Shown here: positions 10,090-21,419 of the stretch, in pieces
Numbering within the stretch: position 1 is the first letter of the stretch
How the letters are laid out: each line of letters begins with the position of its first letter
Assembly (NCBI RefSeq): GCF_028858725.1
Contig: NW_026908399.1
Span: 1 to 64,000, forward strand
Source of the DNA: Colius striatus
Taxonomy: Eukaryota > Chordata > Aves > Coliiformes > Coliidae
Reading direction: 5' to 3'
DNA length: 64,000 bases
Notes under the pieces: model-generated
What the model saw: only the letters and a program-made list of their open reading frames with translations
Database searches by the model: none
What the model was told of the DNA's origin: nothing
Translations under genes and position numbers: made by a program

Positions 10090-11130
10090 GGGGGGGGTTG
10101 TTCAACCCTTTTCCCACCCATCCCCTGACCCTTCTAAAGCTTAAACCTCCCTTTCTGAACCCAAACCCTCCCCAGACCTCTGAACCCAAACCAGTTCCCA
10201 GCCAAACCTGCCATCTCTGCTTTTGCTGCCTCTCCTTGTCCTTGGTGAATCCCTTATTCAACTTTAACCCCTCACTTTTAACCCCAACCCCTGGCTTTTT
10301 ACACCTCATCCCCCTCTTTCTGACTCACCCCCCACATTTTAAAGCCTAAACCCTCATTTCTTGAAGCCAAACTCCCTTTTTTAAACCCAATCCTCTCCTT
10401 TTTAAGCCCAACCCCCCCCTTTTCTTAAACCCAACCCTTCTCTTCCTAACTCTACCCCCTCTTTTTTAAGCCTAAACACCCTTTTCTTGAAGACTAACCC
10501 TCCTTTTTGTAAACCTAATCCTTTTTCTAACTCTACCTGCCCTTTTTAAGCCCAAACTCTCTTTTCTTTAAGCCCAAACTCTCTTTTCTTTAAGCCCAAA
10601 CTCCCTTCTCTTTAAGCCCAAACTCTCTTCTCTTTAAGCCCAAACTCCCTTCTCTTTAAGCTCAAACTCTCTTTTCTTTAAGCCCAAACTCTCTTCTCTG
10701 TAAGCCCAAACTCTCTTCTCTGTAAGCCCAAACTCTCTTCTCTTTAAGCCCAAACTCTCTTTAAGCCCAAACTCTCTTTAAGCCCAAACTCTCTTAACTT
10801 TAAGCCCAAACTCTCTTAACTTTAAGCCCAAACTCTCTTCTCTTTAAGCCCAAACTCTTCTCTTTAAGCCCAAACTCTTAAAGCCCAACCCCTTTAAGCT
10901 CAACCCCTTTTTTTACACATGCTCCTTCTCTAACTCACTTTTTTAGGCCTAAACCCTCTTTTTTTAACCCAACCCCCCCTTTTTTTTAACCCTAATCCTC
11001 CTCTTTTTTAACCCTATCTCCTCTTTTTCACCTTAAACCCTCCTTGTTGAACCCCAACCCCCCCTTTCTTTAACCCTAACCCCATTTCTTCATGTCCAAC
11101 CCCTCCTTTAAAGCCCCTTTGTAAAGCCTC
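10090..11130 (+). repeat. Pyrimidine-rich TTTAAGCCCAAACTCTCT array
   Basis: A degenerate field of (T)TTAA(G)CCC(A/T)AACYC units. It becomes a clear ~19-20-bp tandem array at about 10555-10890 (CTTTAAGCCCAAACTCTCTT) and includes CCCTAACCC-like pieces near 10980-11090. The plus strand is almost purely pyrimidine plus A. Related sequence recurs at 12.4-12.6 and 14.95-15.6 kb. Confidence 0.85.
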
Positions 11131-11135
11131 ACCTC

Positions 11136-11600
11136 TTGAAGGGTGCTTTTGTAGACCCTCAACTCTTTATGTCAGGGTTTTGGTTTTGTAGAGCCTCAGC
11201 TCTTTATTTTTCAAGGGTTTTTTTGGGTGAAGCCTCCACTCTCAACTCTTCTTTCTCCTTTGGTACAGCCTCAACTCTCACTTTCTTTTTACTCCAGAAC
11301 CTCAACTCTCTGTATGTTGCTTCTCCTTTTCCAGAGCCTCAGCCCTCATTTTGGTTTGCTTCTTCCCTTGCAGAGCCTCAGCTCTATTTCAGAGCCTCAA
11401 CTCTCTCTTGTTTCTTCTTTTTGCAGAGCCTCCACTCTCTTGTTTCTTTTTTCTTCCAGCCCCTCAACTCTCTCTTCTCTTTTGCTGGGATGGAATCTCA
11501 ACCCTCCTTCTGTCTCAGTTTGACACCTCACCCTTCATCTTTTTACCCCTAAACCTCCTTGTTTTTAGCCAGTTTACCCTATATCCAGCCTATTAAAACC
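11136..11600 (+). repeat. AGAGCCTCAACTCTCT-type degenerate repeat
   Basis: Loose copies of GAGCCTC(A)ACTCTCTTTTC spaced ~30-50 bp lead up to the Ig gene. No exon was recognised. Confidence 0.6.
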
Positions 11601-11723
11601 CAGAGTGAGGCCCACGTGATGTTTGAAGGGGAGGAGCAGGAACCTCAGTCTCCATCTCAGCTCCCATCCTTTCTCCTCTTCTTCTGCAGCTCATCTTCCA
11701 TCCTCACTCCAAGCTCAGCTCTC

Positions 11724-14360
11724 ATGGGGCTTCTGTGGCTGCTGCTGCTGCTCCCCCTGAACCTCCTGGAGGCTGCAGGTGAAGTGTGTGTGTGTGTGTG
11801 TGTGGGGACTGAGTTGGGGAGAACTTTGAGGCACTTTAAAACTTGAATGAAACTTTCCCTTGGCCCCGCTGCGGCTGCAGCACGGCGCCAGCTCCTTCCC
11901 CACCCCCAAACACCTGATTTTGTAGGGCTGGGAGAGGAGTTTAAATGCTTTTTCCATCTCTCCCTTGCCCCTTTCTGAAGCCCTTCCAGTCCCTTTTAAA
12001 CTTGAACTAAACCTCTTTAGGCTCAGCTCTTCCCTCTCTCCCATCCATTGCAGCGTGACGTCCCCACGTCTCCCCCCTCCAAACAACTCTGGGCTGCTTT
12101 GAACTCTTTCCCATCTCTCTCCTGATTCCTGCAGGGGGTTTTTGGGGGGGGGGTGTGTGTCTGTGTGTGTGTGAATCACCTCCCCTCCCCATCTTTTGAC
12201 CCCCACTCTTCATTTTTGGCAACCTCTCCCTGCCCCCCCCCTCATGTTCTTGCATCATCCCATCCCCCCCCCACCTTCCTATGGGCTTGTTTTTGCAAAC
12301 TCAGCTATTTTAGACAACCCTCCTCCCCATCTTTTCCCACCCCTCCCATTTCTTGCAACCTTTGCAAATCTCTTCTTTACCTTTATCCCTCCCTTTCTGA
12401 GCCTAACCCCCCTCCTTTTAACCCCTCCCCTCCAACTCACCCCCTTTTCTTTAACCTCCCTTTAACTCACCCCCTTCTCTTTATCCCCCCTCCAACTCAC
12501 CCCCTTCTCTTTATCCCCCCTTTAACTCACCCCCTTTTCTTTAACCCCTCCCCTTCTCTTTAACTCACTCCCCCTTTTTTTCAAGGTCAACCCCTTTTTA
12601 CTACACCTGAACCCCCCTTTTCTCCAGCCCCTTTTCATAGAGCCACATCTCTCTGCTTCTTACATTTGCAGACCCAGAACTTTCCCCTTTCTGGGTGTTT
12701 TCTTGCTAGACCCAGAACTCTCAGCTTTCTGGGTTGATTTTCTCAGAGCTCCCAACTCTTCCCCCTTTCTTTCACTTGTAGATGCTGAGCTCCCTGCAAC
12801 CCCCCCATCCTTATTTCCCTTCTACTCTCCTTTCTCCCTCCCTCAAGCTGATTTCAACCTTCTCCATCCCTCCAGGCCAACCTTGTCCCAACGTCACCAT
12901 CAGCGTTCGCCGTGGCCTCATCACCATCCCCATCAACTCCACCTCAACCATTGTCCTCAAGAAATGGATGAGCAGCCACTGGGAAGAGCTTTTTGTGTGC
13001 CCTGGCAAGTGCCACAAATACTCCAGCCAGAACTACATCCTTGTCCATCTGTCCCAGGGGGAGCTGCAGCTCAGTGGTGCCTCAGCTGGTCATTACCGAG
13101 TGGACAAGAGTTTGGATGACTCTTGCTTGATGCACATCTACCTGGATGGTGAGAGCACCCCCAAAAAGCCCTGCTTTGGGGTCAAGGGAGGGCTGTCCTG
13201 GGTGGGTTCAGTGAGGATGTGCAGCAGGGAGAGCTGGAGGGTTGTGCACAGAGGAACCTGCTGAGGGGCACCAAGGGCTGAGTCCTGCAGCTGGGGAGGA
13301 ACCAGCCCAGCACCAGGGTGAGGTTTGGGGTGACCTGCTGGAGAGCAGCTCTGGGAGAAGGGAACCTGGTTGATGACAAGCTAAGCATGAGACAGTGATG
13401 TGGCTGAGGAAGCCAGTGGCAAGGGCATCAAGCAGAGTGTGGCCACAGCCACCAGTGACCCACAGCCCTCAGCAGCAGGGCTTTGGGATCCCTCCAGGGC
13501 TGGGCAGCCTGGCACAGGGGCTGACACCCCTCTCAGGGGCAAATCAGCCTCAGCCTCCTCTGGGGCAACTTGGGGCTGTTTCCTCTTGTGATGGGATTAG
13601 AGAGCAGAGACCAGCCCCAGCTCCCTGCAGCCTCCTGGCAGGGAGTGTCACAGAGGGCTCCTGTCTCCCCTCAGCCTCTTCTCCAGGCTCAACACCCCCC
13701 TCAGCTGCTCAAAACTCCACCAAACCCCACTTTTTCCCCTCAAAACTCCTCCCAAACCCCTCTTTTCCCCCCTCCCCCCCAACCCCACCAGTTTGTGGTC
13801 TCTGCCCCCACTCCTCTGGCAATGAGGGGCCCAACACTGAACCCAACACAAGCCCAGCACAGCAACCACCACCCTGGTCCTGCTGGTCACGCTATTTCTG
13901 ATCCAATCCACGCTGCCCTCAGTGTTTTTGGCCACCTGGGCACCCTCCTGGCTCATTTTCAGCCCAAACCCATCTTGCCACGTGTCTTCTCAGCATGGTG
14001 GGACTTGGAAGGACCCTCTGCAGAGCTCCTCCAGCCCAAGCTCCTGCTAAAGCAGCTTCCCCTCAATCACTGGGGGCACAGGCAAAGAACCTTGGTGGGA
14101 AAGAGCCAAAAAGAAGGGATTTGGGGGAAGATTTGGGATCATTCACCCATTTTCTCCTGCAGACACAACTCTACCTCCACCTGCCACCTATGCACGAACT
14201 CCCAGAGCCACAGCATCTTCAGGTGAGTGCAACCAACTGGGGGGGAAAACCCCCCCTGCCCACCCCCTAATTAACAGCACTAATGAATGTGTGTTTCTCC
14301 ATCCCAGGCTGGGTTGTTCTGGTGGCCTTGGTGGTGGTGTGGATCTTCACCATCACCTAG
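11724..14360 (+). CDS. Single V-like Ig-domain surface protein, probably GPI-anchored (CD48/CD58-like architecture)
   Basis: Four exons, all joined in phase 1: 11724-11778 (signal peptide MGLLWLLLLLPLNLLEAAG), 12876-13148 (Ig-like domain), 14163-14222 (Pro/Thr/Ser-rich stalk) and 14308-14360 (hydrophobic C-terminus ending ...VVVWIFTIT then TAG). The ~90-residue domain starts QPCPNVTISV and ends in an Ig F-strand-like ASAGHYRV. The usual B- and F-strand cysteines are absent, and four cysteines sit elsewhere, including VCPGKC. V domains without the B-F disulfide are known in the CD2/SLAM/CD48 group. The last 15-17 residues are purely hydrophobic with no cytoplasmic tail and are preceded by small residues (ASSG), which is the pattern of a GPI-attachment signal. 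AATAAA follows at 14650. Alternatives are a tail-less type I membrane protein or a distant G6b-like protein. Gene structure is well supported; the family name is not. Confidence 0.78.
12395..12610 (+). repeat. ~28-bp CTCACCCCCTTCTCTTTAACC minisatellite in Ig gene intron 1
   Basis: Five to seven pyrimidine-rich units of AACTCACCCCCTTNTCTTTA type. They resemble the 10.1-11.1 kb array. Confidence 0.75.
13208..13450 (+). mobile_element. CR1 LINE fragment, sense
   Basis: The run AGAGGAACCTGCTGAGG...CCAAGGGCTGAGTCCTG...GAGGTTTGGGGTGACCTGCTGG closely matches the element at 42.6 kb that ends in a CR1-type ATTCTATGA tail. It is a 5'-truncated, diverged piece within intron 2 of the Ig gene. Confidence 0.7.
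13490..14060 (-). mobile_element. CR1 LINE fragment, antisense
   Basis: It contains typical antisense CR1 phrases: GGGCAGCCTGGCACAGGGGCTG, CTCAGCCTCTTCTCCAGGCT, GGCCACCTGGGCACCCTCCTGGCTCAT. It lies inverted to the neighbouring sense fragment. A short CAAAACTCC.CCAAACCCC minisatellite-like piece at 13705-13790 interrupts it. Confidence 0.65.
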
Positions 14361-14649
14361 AAGAAGAGTTTGTGACCTAAACCACAGCCAGGAAGGGACA
14401 AATGGGGCTTTTTGGAGGGGACAGAACACCAGCCTGGCTGCAGACTCAGCATCTGAGTGTTGCAACACCCTCCACTGCCCTTTTTTTTGGATCAAAAAGC
14501 ACTTTTTTCCCCCCATTTCAAACTTGAATCGAGTTCTCCAAACCAGTATTTAAGGGGGGAGGGGGGGAATCATCACTTTGGTTGGTTTCCCCCCCCCCCA
14601 TGTTTACACTACAGTTATTTATGACTTTTTCTATGCTTTAAGGTGCAAA

Positions 14650-14655
14650 AATAAA
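14650..14655 (+). terminator. Poly(A) signal of the GPI-type Ig gene
   Basis: AATAAA 290 bp after the TAG stop, followed by a T/GT-rich stretch. Confidence 0.7.
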
Positions 14656-14949
14656 CCCATTTTCTTCTATTTCCCCTTGTCCCAGCTGCTCATTATTCCC
14701 TCTGACCTGTTGCATTTGGGTGGGAAAAAGGGGAAAGATCAAAGGTGACATTTTTATGGCACAAAGCCCCAGTTTGAGGCCAATTCCTTCAAGGGAAAGA
14801 GGTTTGGGGCTGATTTTTCCCCCCTTTTTTCACCCCTGGGTGTGTTTTTGTGATGTTGGATGAGGGAGACAGAACTCATTGGGCAGAGCTCAGGGTGGGG
14901 GGTTGGAAATGCCCTTTTCCCACGCCTGCAGGGATTGGCTTTTACCATT

Positions 14950-15600
14950 TTTGCCACTCCTGACCCTCTTCTTCACCCTCACACCTCCCCCTCTCTCTTC
15001 CTCCCTCCCCTTCCTTATACTTTAACCCCTTTTTAAGCCTAAACACCCTTTTTTTAAGCCCAAACCCACCTTTTTTTTCAAAGACTGCCATTTTTGGAAG
15101 CCAAATCCTCCTCTTTTTTACCTCTAACCCCTTTTTCTTAGGTCCAAACACCATTTTCTTGAATCCTAACCCCCCTTTTAAATCCAACCTCCTTCTGTTA
15201 CATCTAAACTCCACTTTTTTAAAGCCCAACACCCCTTTTTTAAGTCTAACCCTCTTCATTTTAAGCCTAACCCCCATTCTCTTTAAGCCTAACCCCTTTC
15301 TCTTCAGCCTAACCCCCTTCTGTTACATCTAAACCCTCTTTTTTTAACCCCAACACCCCTTTAAGTCCCAATCCTCCTTTTTAAATCTAATCCCCTCCTT
15401 TTTAACCCCTTTTTAGAAGTCTAACCCCTTCTTATTACATCCAAACCCTCTTTTTAAGCCCAAACTCCCCCTTTTTTCAGCCTAACCCACCCTGTTTAAT
15501 CCTCAACCTCCTTTTTTAAGCCTCACCTCTTTTTAACCCCTAAACTCCCCCAGGATCATGAAAACACCCCAAAACCTCTTTATTTCAACCTCTTATTTAA
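14950..15600 (+). repeat. Pyrimidine-rich TTTTTAAGCCTAACCCC array
   Basis: A degenerate 20-30-bp repeat of (T)nAAGCCTAACCCC(C)TT and CCAACCTCC variants, clearly kin to the 10.1-11.1 kb field. A TTTATT at 15578 (AATAAA on the minus strand) may end the lectin gene transcribed from the right. Confidence 0.75.
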
Positions 15601-16115
15601 ATGCAGCCCCTCTGGCTTTTACCTCACCAGCACATTGAGGTGAAGGCATCACCTTCTCCTTCCCAGCCTGAGCTGGCAGTTGCTCCTCAATCCTGCTGCT
15701 CCTTGGAGGGAATAATCTGATTTTTGGGGCTGTTTTTCAATGGATGAAGAAGCCTCTTCACCTTTCCATCTGGCTTTGGATGGAGCTGGGCTTGGCCACA
15801 GGTTGGATTCTGTTGCTTTGCCACTCGCTCCCTCCTCAGCTTTGGACTTTGCAGCCTGTCCATGAGGTGTCCAAGAGGCTTTTCTCAGCCAGCCAAGCCT
15901 CAGAGTTGCCTGTTTGTCTCCACAGAGGTGACTCCACAGCAGGAAAAGCCCAAACCTTGTGCTGTTGGCCCATTTTCCCCTCGTTGCACCCTGCAGGCAT
16001 CTCAGCATCACCCTCCAGACATCCTGGGCTCACCTGGGTGGCTTTTTTTCCCCTCCCCTCTTTTCTGTGAGGTTTGTTGAGGTTTTGGGCTTGAGGAACC
16101 TTCCTTCCAGCCCCT

Positions 16116-19100
16116 TTAGGAGCTGACACAAAGCTTTTGAACCCTTCTCATCCCGTTGCTCTTGGGCTTCATGCAAACCCAGCTCTTGTGGAGGTTGCAA
16201 GGGGAGGAACTGAAGCCATCACCCTTCAGGTAAGCACAGAGGCCACCACCATGGACCTGGAACCTGTGAGGACAGAGGAAACAACCCCCTTGAGGTGGCC
16301 ACAGGAGGAGAAAAGGTGAAGCTCCCATGGAAACACCAACCCAACAAGGTTAATGGTGACTCACAGGTGAGAGAGATGAGAATCATTCACCCATTTCCAC
16401 GGCTGCTCCTCATCTTCCCGGGAAAGGCCAATCCAGTGATCTGAAACCCCTTTGTACCTCATCACAAAGCTCTGAAGAAGAAGGAGAAAGGCTTTTGGGG
16501 CAGGCTGGGAGCTTTGGGGCCACCTCTGGTAGGTAGAAACCTCTTGCTATCATCACAAAGCTCTGAAGAAGAAGGAGAAAGGCTTTTGGGGCAGGTTGGG
16601 AGCTTTGGGGACACCTCTGGTAGGTAGAAACCCCTTTGTATCTCATCACAAAGCTCTGAAGAAGAAGGAGAAAGGCTTTTGGGGCAGGTTGGGAGCTTTG
16701 GGGCCACCTCTGGTAGGTAGAAACCTCTTGCTATCTCATCACAAAGCTCTGAAGAAGAAGGGGAAAGGCTTGTGGGGCAGGTTGGGAGCTTTGGGGCCAC
16801 CTCTGGTGGGTAGAAACCCCTTTGTATCTCATCACAAAGCTCTGAAGAAGAGGAGAAAGGCTTTTGGGGCAGGTTGGGAGCTTTGGGGCCACCTCTGGTA
16901 GGTAGAAACCTGTTGCTATCTCATCACAAAGCTCTGAAGAAGAAGGGGAAAGGCTTTTGGGGCAGGTTGGGAGCTTTGGGGCCACCTCTGGTGGGTAGAA
17001 ACCTCTTGCTCTCTCATCACAAAGCTCTGAAGAAGAAGGAGAAAGGCTTTTGGGGCAGGTTGGGAGCTTTGGAGCCACCTCTGGTGGGTAGAAACCTCTT
17101 GCTCTCTCATCACAAAGCTCTGAGGAAGGAGGAGAAAGGCTTTTGGGGCAGGTTGGGGGCTTTGGGGACACCTCTGGTAGGTAGAAACCTGTTGCTATCA
17201 TCACAAAGCTCTGAAGAAGAAGGAGAAAGGCTTTTGGGGCAGGTTGGGAGCTTTGGAGCCACCTCTGGTGGGTAGAAACCTCTTGCTCTCTCATCACAAA
17301 GCTCTGAGGAAGGAGGAGAAAGGCTTTTGGGGCAGGTTGGGGGCTTTGGGGACACCTCTGGTAGGTAGAAACCTCTTGCTGACCGATCATCTCCATTTTC
17401 CCACTTGTTTGGGGGGGGTCTCTTGGTGCCTGAACCTTCCAGTTTGCTCCCCAAAGCTTGATGACTGCATAGGAATGGGGGTTTCTGGCTACACTTCCCC
17501 ATCACTTGGCTCTGGGGAGAAGCTTTAAGAGACCCATGAGAATGTGCCCTCAAATCTTTTCCCCATCTCACCCCAGATTTCCAAGGAAGAACCTGGAAGA
17601 GAAGCCAGAAAAGGTGGCAAATGATGTTGGGTTTGGGGGTGGTTTCTTTCTGCTTATCTCCTTACCAAGTCTTCCCCAGTGTCCAACGTGGCCAAGGAAG
17701 CCCCAAGAGCTGAGCAGTTGTCTTGGCTGGATGTCCAGTTGCCCTCAGCCTCTGAGAAGTAGTAACATCTCCCTCTGTACCCGATCCAGTCGAAGGGGCA
17801 TGGGAAGCAGAGGTGGGGGTGAGGCTGGAAAGCTTCCACTGTCAACAGAGAAAGGGGGTTGAGCAGCAGCATCGTCCCTTTGCCTCCCTTCTGAAGGTTG
17901 GCCTCCACCTCAGAGCCTCCAGAAGTCTTGCATCTGCCTCAGTGGGAAGGTTCAACAAGCTCAAGCCATGACCCAGCTTGTGGTGAGGGGTGAGGAAGGT
18001 CTCAAGAGGATAAAGGGGGGATGACCTTCAAAGGTGGGAGTTTTAGGAGGGTTTTCTCAGCAGCTCTGTCCCCTAAACCTTGCCCTGGGAAGGAATAGTG
18101 ATGGGTAAAGGACCAAAAAGCGGGTTCTCCTGTCTGATGGGTTGAAAAGCTCCTCAGAAGGAGCCTCCACAGCCTCCCTGGGCAGCCTGGGCCAGGGCTC
18201 CCTCAGCTCAGCACCAAAGGGGTTTCTCCTCCTGCGCCAGTGGAACCAGAGGATCAATTCAGAGCCCTTTAGAGCTCCTCCAGCCCTGAAGCAGGTTCCT
18301 CATGGTCAGGGGAGGCACAGGATGAGTCCAAGTGGGTTTGGAAGCCACCTCAGATCCTCCCTGGGCAGCCTGGGCCAGGGCTCAGCACCAAAGGAGTTTC
18401 TCCTCATGGTTCCAGTGGCACCAGAGACTCACTTCAGAGCTCTTCAGACCTTGAAGAGCTCCCCCAGCCCCATAAAGCAGGTTCCTCTCGCTCAGGGGGC
18501 ACAGGAATGAGTCCAAGTGGGTTTGGGAACCTCCTAAAGATCCTCCCTGGGCAGCCTGGGCCAGGGCTCAGCACCAAAGGAGCTTCTCCTCATGGTTCCA
18601 GTGGAACTTCTTGTGTCCCAGCTTGTGCCTCTTACACTTTATCCTGTCACTGGCCACCACAGAGCAAGGACTGGCCCCATCCTCCCTTTAGAAGTGCTGC
18701 TGAGGCAACAGCCCAGGTCCTGCAGCCTTTCCTCCTCACAGAGATGTCCCAGTCCCCTCAGCATCTTGGTGGCCCTCCATGGGACTGTCTCTCTCCACTA
18801 ATTCCTTGTCTCTGTCGAACTGGGGAGCCCAGAACATGGTTCTTTGAGCCCAAACTGTGACATTAGACAGAGGAGAAAGTGTTTGGTCTTCTGTGGAGTG
18901 GTTTCTCATTGAAACACCCTTCAGGAGAGGATGGATGAGGGCTGGGCTTCCCTCAGAGCATGGAGGTGGACCTGCCAACCCCAAATAGCTCAGAGATGTT
19001 CCCACACAAGAGGAAAACCTCCATGAGTGACCTGCAAAAGCGATGGCTGTGACGAGGAGAGCCAGGAACAGCAGCAGCATCACGGCCCCACAGGCACCAC

Positions 19101-21002
19101 GCACCTCTGGCTTCATCTCCAGGCTGGAACCTGCAGGAGAAAAAGACCTTCAGGTGCCTTTGTGGGGCAGCCACACACTCCAAATCCCACCTTTTTTACC
19201 CAAAACATGGGGGGTTTTGGCTTGGAGGAGCCTTTGAACCCGATCTGCCCATGTTGAGGCAGCGTGGGGAGCGCTGAGCTCGTCAAAGAGCATCCTTGGG
19301 AAGAGCTTTGGATGGGACAGATGTTTGATGGCCAGATGATGAGAGGTCGGTCTCTTCCCCACACCAGGTGTCATTTGGGGTGAGAAACACCACAAATTCT
19401 TCTCCACATGGGATAAAATGGCTTGTTTTTTCACCTTAGGGAGCAGGGGAATGTTGTCACCTCCCTGATTCCAGCTGTAAGCCCCAAAATGCACCAGAAT
19501 CCCACTTGTGTTGGAGCTTTTGGGGTTCCCCATCATTAAAAAGTCATTAAAACTCCTTTTTCCACCTCAGCTGAGCCACTTTGGGTCTGGCAAACGATCT
19601 GAGTCCCAGTCACTGCATCTCTGGGTCTTGTGATCCAGCACAGGCTCCACCACGAGCAGAGAAAATGCTGCTTCTTAAGGATTTGACCTCAAAATCTCAG
19701 TGGTTGCCCCTCAGACTTCTCCCTCTTTGTCCACATGAGCCAAATGTGTCTTGATTTCCCCTCCACCCCAGGTAAAAATAGTATCAGAGAGTCAGAAATG
19801 GAATAATCCTCGTGGGTCTGAAGAAGCCAGATTGAAAAAAGCAACAATTAAGAAGGAGAAATGGAAGAAATGGACAGAAAAAGTCCCCAGCTGCTGGGCA
19901 AATGGAAAAGAACAAAGCAAGAGAGATGAAGAGCAACAAAGGAGCAACAGCAAAGAGCAAAACAAGTGAAGAAGCAACAGGAAAAATCAACTGAACTGTC
20001 AACAGCAAAAAGGCAAATAAAAAAGCAGGAAAAAATCAGAATAAAGCAGAAATTTGGGGCTTTTTTTTCAGCTTTTCATAGATTTTAACCCAAAATAAAG
20101 CAGAAAGTTGGGATTTTCCAGCTGTTCACAAAGTTTGAGCCAAGAGAAAGCAGAAATTTGGGGTTGCTTTCAAAATGTCACAAATTCTCAGCCAGAATAA
20201 AGCAGAAATTTGGGGTTTTTTTAATCTGTTCACAAATTTTCACCCAGAATAAAGGAGAAATTTGGTTTTTCTCCAGCTGTTCACAAATTCTCACCTGAAA
20301 TAAAGCAGAGATTTGGGATTTTTCATCAATTCAGAAATTCTTACCCAGAATAAAGCAGAAATTTGGGATTTTTTTCATTTGTTCACAAATTCTCACTCAG
20401 AATGAAGCAGAAATTTGGGGTTTTTAAAATCTGCTCAGAAATTGGTGCTTAAAATACAGCAGAAATTTGGGATTTTTCACCTGTTCACAAAATTTCACTC
20501 AGAAAAAGCAGAAATTTGGGATTTTTCCAGATGTTCACAGATTTTAACCCCAAACAAAGCAGAAATTTGAGGGTTTTTTTCACCTGTTCACAAATTCTCA
20601 CTCAGAATGAAGCAGAAATTTGGGGTTTTTCATCAATTCAGAAATTCTTATCCAGAATAAAGCAGAAATTTGGGGTTTTTTTTCATCTGTTCACAAAACA
20701 AGTGGGGAAAAAATAAACCCCAAAGCCCTTTAATTCTCCTCAGAGGCTTAACCACAGACAAGACCAACCCAAACCCATCTGAAACGAGGCTGTTTAGAGC
20801 AAATATTCCACCTGCTGATCGACACACACTTCCCCCCAGTGCTTCCCCCCCACCTTTTTTACTTCAGCTCAAATTCCAGGGGTATTTGACTAAAGCAAGA
20901 TGAAACCCCCCTCCAGCAATTCTTCCCCCCTTTGCTCTTGTTACCTGCCTGTTGGCTCCTTCCCACACCCCCAAATCCAGCACAAACTCGTGTCTCCTTC
21001 AT
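16116..21002 (-). CDS. Blec-type C-type lectin-like receptor 1
   Basis: Type II membrane protein with a CLEC2/Blec-type lectin domain. Exons on the minus strand: 21002-20945 (putative cytoplasmic MKETRVCAGF..., least certain), 19130-19032 (membrane segment GAVMLLLFLALLVTAIAFA), 17838-17666 (first CTLD part, CPFDWIGYRGRCYYFSEAEG), 16471-16365 (second part, SFVMRYKGVSDHWIGLSRE ... WKWVND) and 16263-16116 (third part, FQVHGGGLCAYLKGD, KSWVCMKP, then TAA). Phases are 1,1,0,2, as in all five lectins here. No Ca-ligand EPN/WND triad is seen, so carbohydrate binding is not expected. The membrane segment has no charge and the tail no ITIM, which fits a ligand or activation antigen. It is transcribed away from the B-NK-like gene. 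The intron before the second CTLD exon is filled by a repeat made partly of that exon's 5' edge. Exons 2-5 are solid; the first exon is tentative. Confidence 0.82.
16437..17395 (-). repeat. ~92-bp minisatellite containing a copied lectin exon edge
   Basis: Ten units. On the minus strand each reads ...CTTCTTCTTCAG|AGCTTTGTGATGA.., followed by a GTTTCTACC.ACCAGAGGTGG block and CCCAAAAGCCTTTCTCC. The leftmost unit is the real acceptor and start of the lectin's second CTLD exon (16471). The other nine carry the same pyrimidine tract, CAG and up to ~27 exon bases, some including the RYKG codons. Confidence 0.92.
18130..18960 (-). mobile_element. CR1 LINE fragment, internally tandem-repeated
   Basis: Antisense CR1 phrases include CTCCCTGGGCAGCCTGGGCC, TCAGCATCTTGGTGGCCCTC and GAGCCCAGAACATGG. 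Within it a ~190-bp block (CACAGGATGAGTCCAAG...AGCACCAAAGGAGTTTCTCC) occurs about three times in tandem. The same organisation recurs at 49.5-50.0 kb. Confidence 0.75.
20040..20700 (+). repeat. ~60-bp AATAAAGCAGAAATTTGGG minisatellite
   Basis: About eleven units of AATAAAGCAGAAATTTGGG-TTTTT-(CAT/CCA)CTGTTCACAAATTCTCACC. It lies in the putative first intron of lectin 1. Each unit carries a plus-strand AATAAA-like hexamer; in the gene's own (minus) sense these are TTTATT. Confidence 0.88.
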
Positions 21003-21114
21003 TTCTGTGCTGTGGCTCCCCCTCCTCTTCACCTGCAGAGATCAGTGGTGCCCATCAGTGTCATGAAATCTGTCCGTCCTCATCCTCCTCAGGAGGTTTT
21101 GGGGATCAGGGGTG

Positions 21115-21320
21115 CTGCAGCTGAGCCCAGGCAGAGCTGAAAACCCATCAGCATCATCCAGTGTTTTATTTTCACTGCAGGGTCCACAAATCCTCCAGGT
21201 ATCAGCTTCAGAAACATCAGGCAGCACAAATAAATGACATCAGGGAAAGAAAGAAACACCAGCAGTGCCACAGGGCTGAGCTTTCCCCTGGCAGAACGTT
21301 GCAAGGGGAGAAAAATAAGT
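21115..21320 (-). other. Exon-like hydrophobic segment of unknown gene
   Basis: On the minus strand, a pyrimidine tract and GCCAG acceptor precede an open frame GKLSPVALLVFLSFPDVIYL that continues hydrophobically to a stop near 21089. Another frame from the same acceptor (ESSALWHCWCFFLSLMSFI) is also hydrophobic. A 45-bp exon-like piece with good splice sites lies upstream at 22556-22600. This could be the relic of a BG- or lectin-type membrane exon or chance; no family was recognised. Confidence 0.25.
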
Positions 21321-21419
21321 TGAGTGGGTGCTTTGGTGCTTTTTTGAAGCTGCTTTTGACCCAAAACCACGTGGTTTTTATTTAAAGAGGGGTGGTGCTT
21401 TTGGAGAGAACTTTGGGTT

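Noticed and set aside
10980-11095. Interstitial telomere repeat (CCCTAA-like)
   Set aside because: Only isolated degenerate CCCTAACCC pieces occur; there is no run of tandem hexamers.
19751-19969. Lysine-rich 72-codon open frame on the plus strand
   Set aside because: No splice or start support; the stretch is A-rich intronic DNA of lectin 1.
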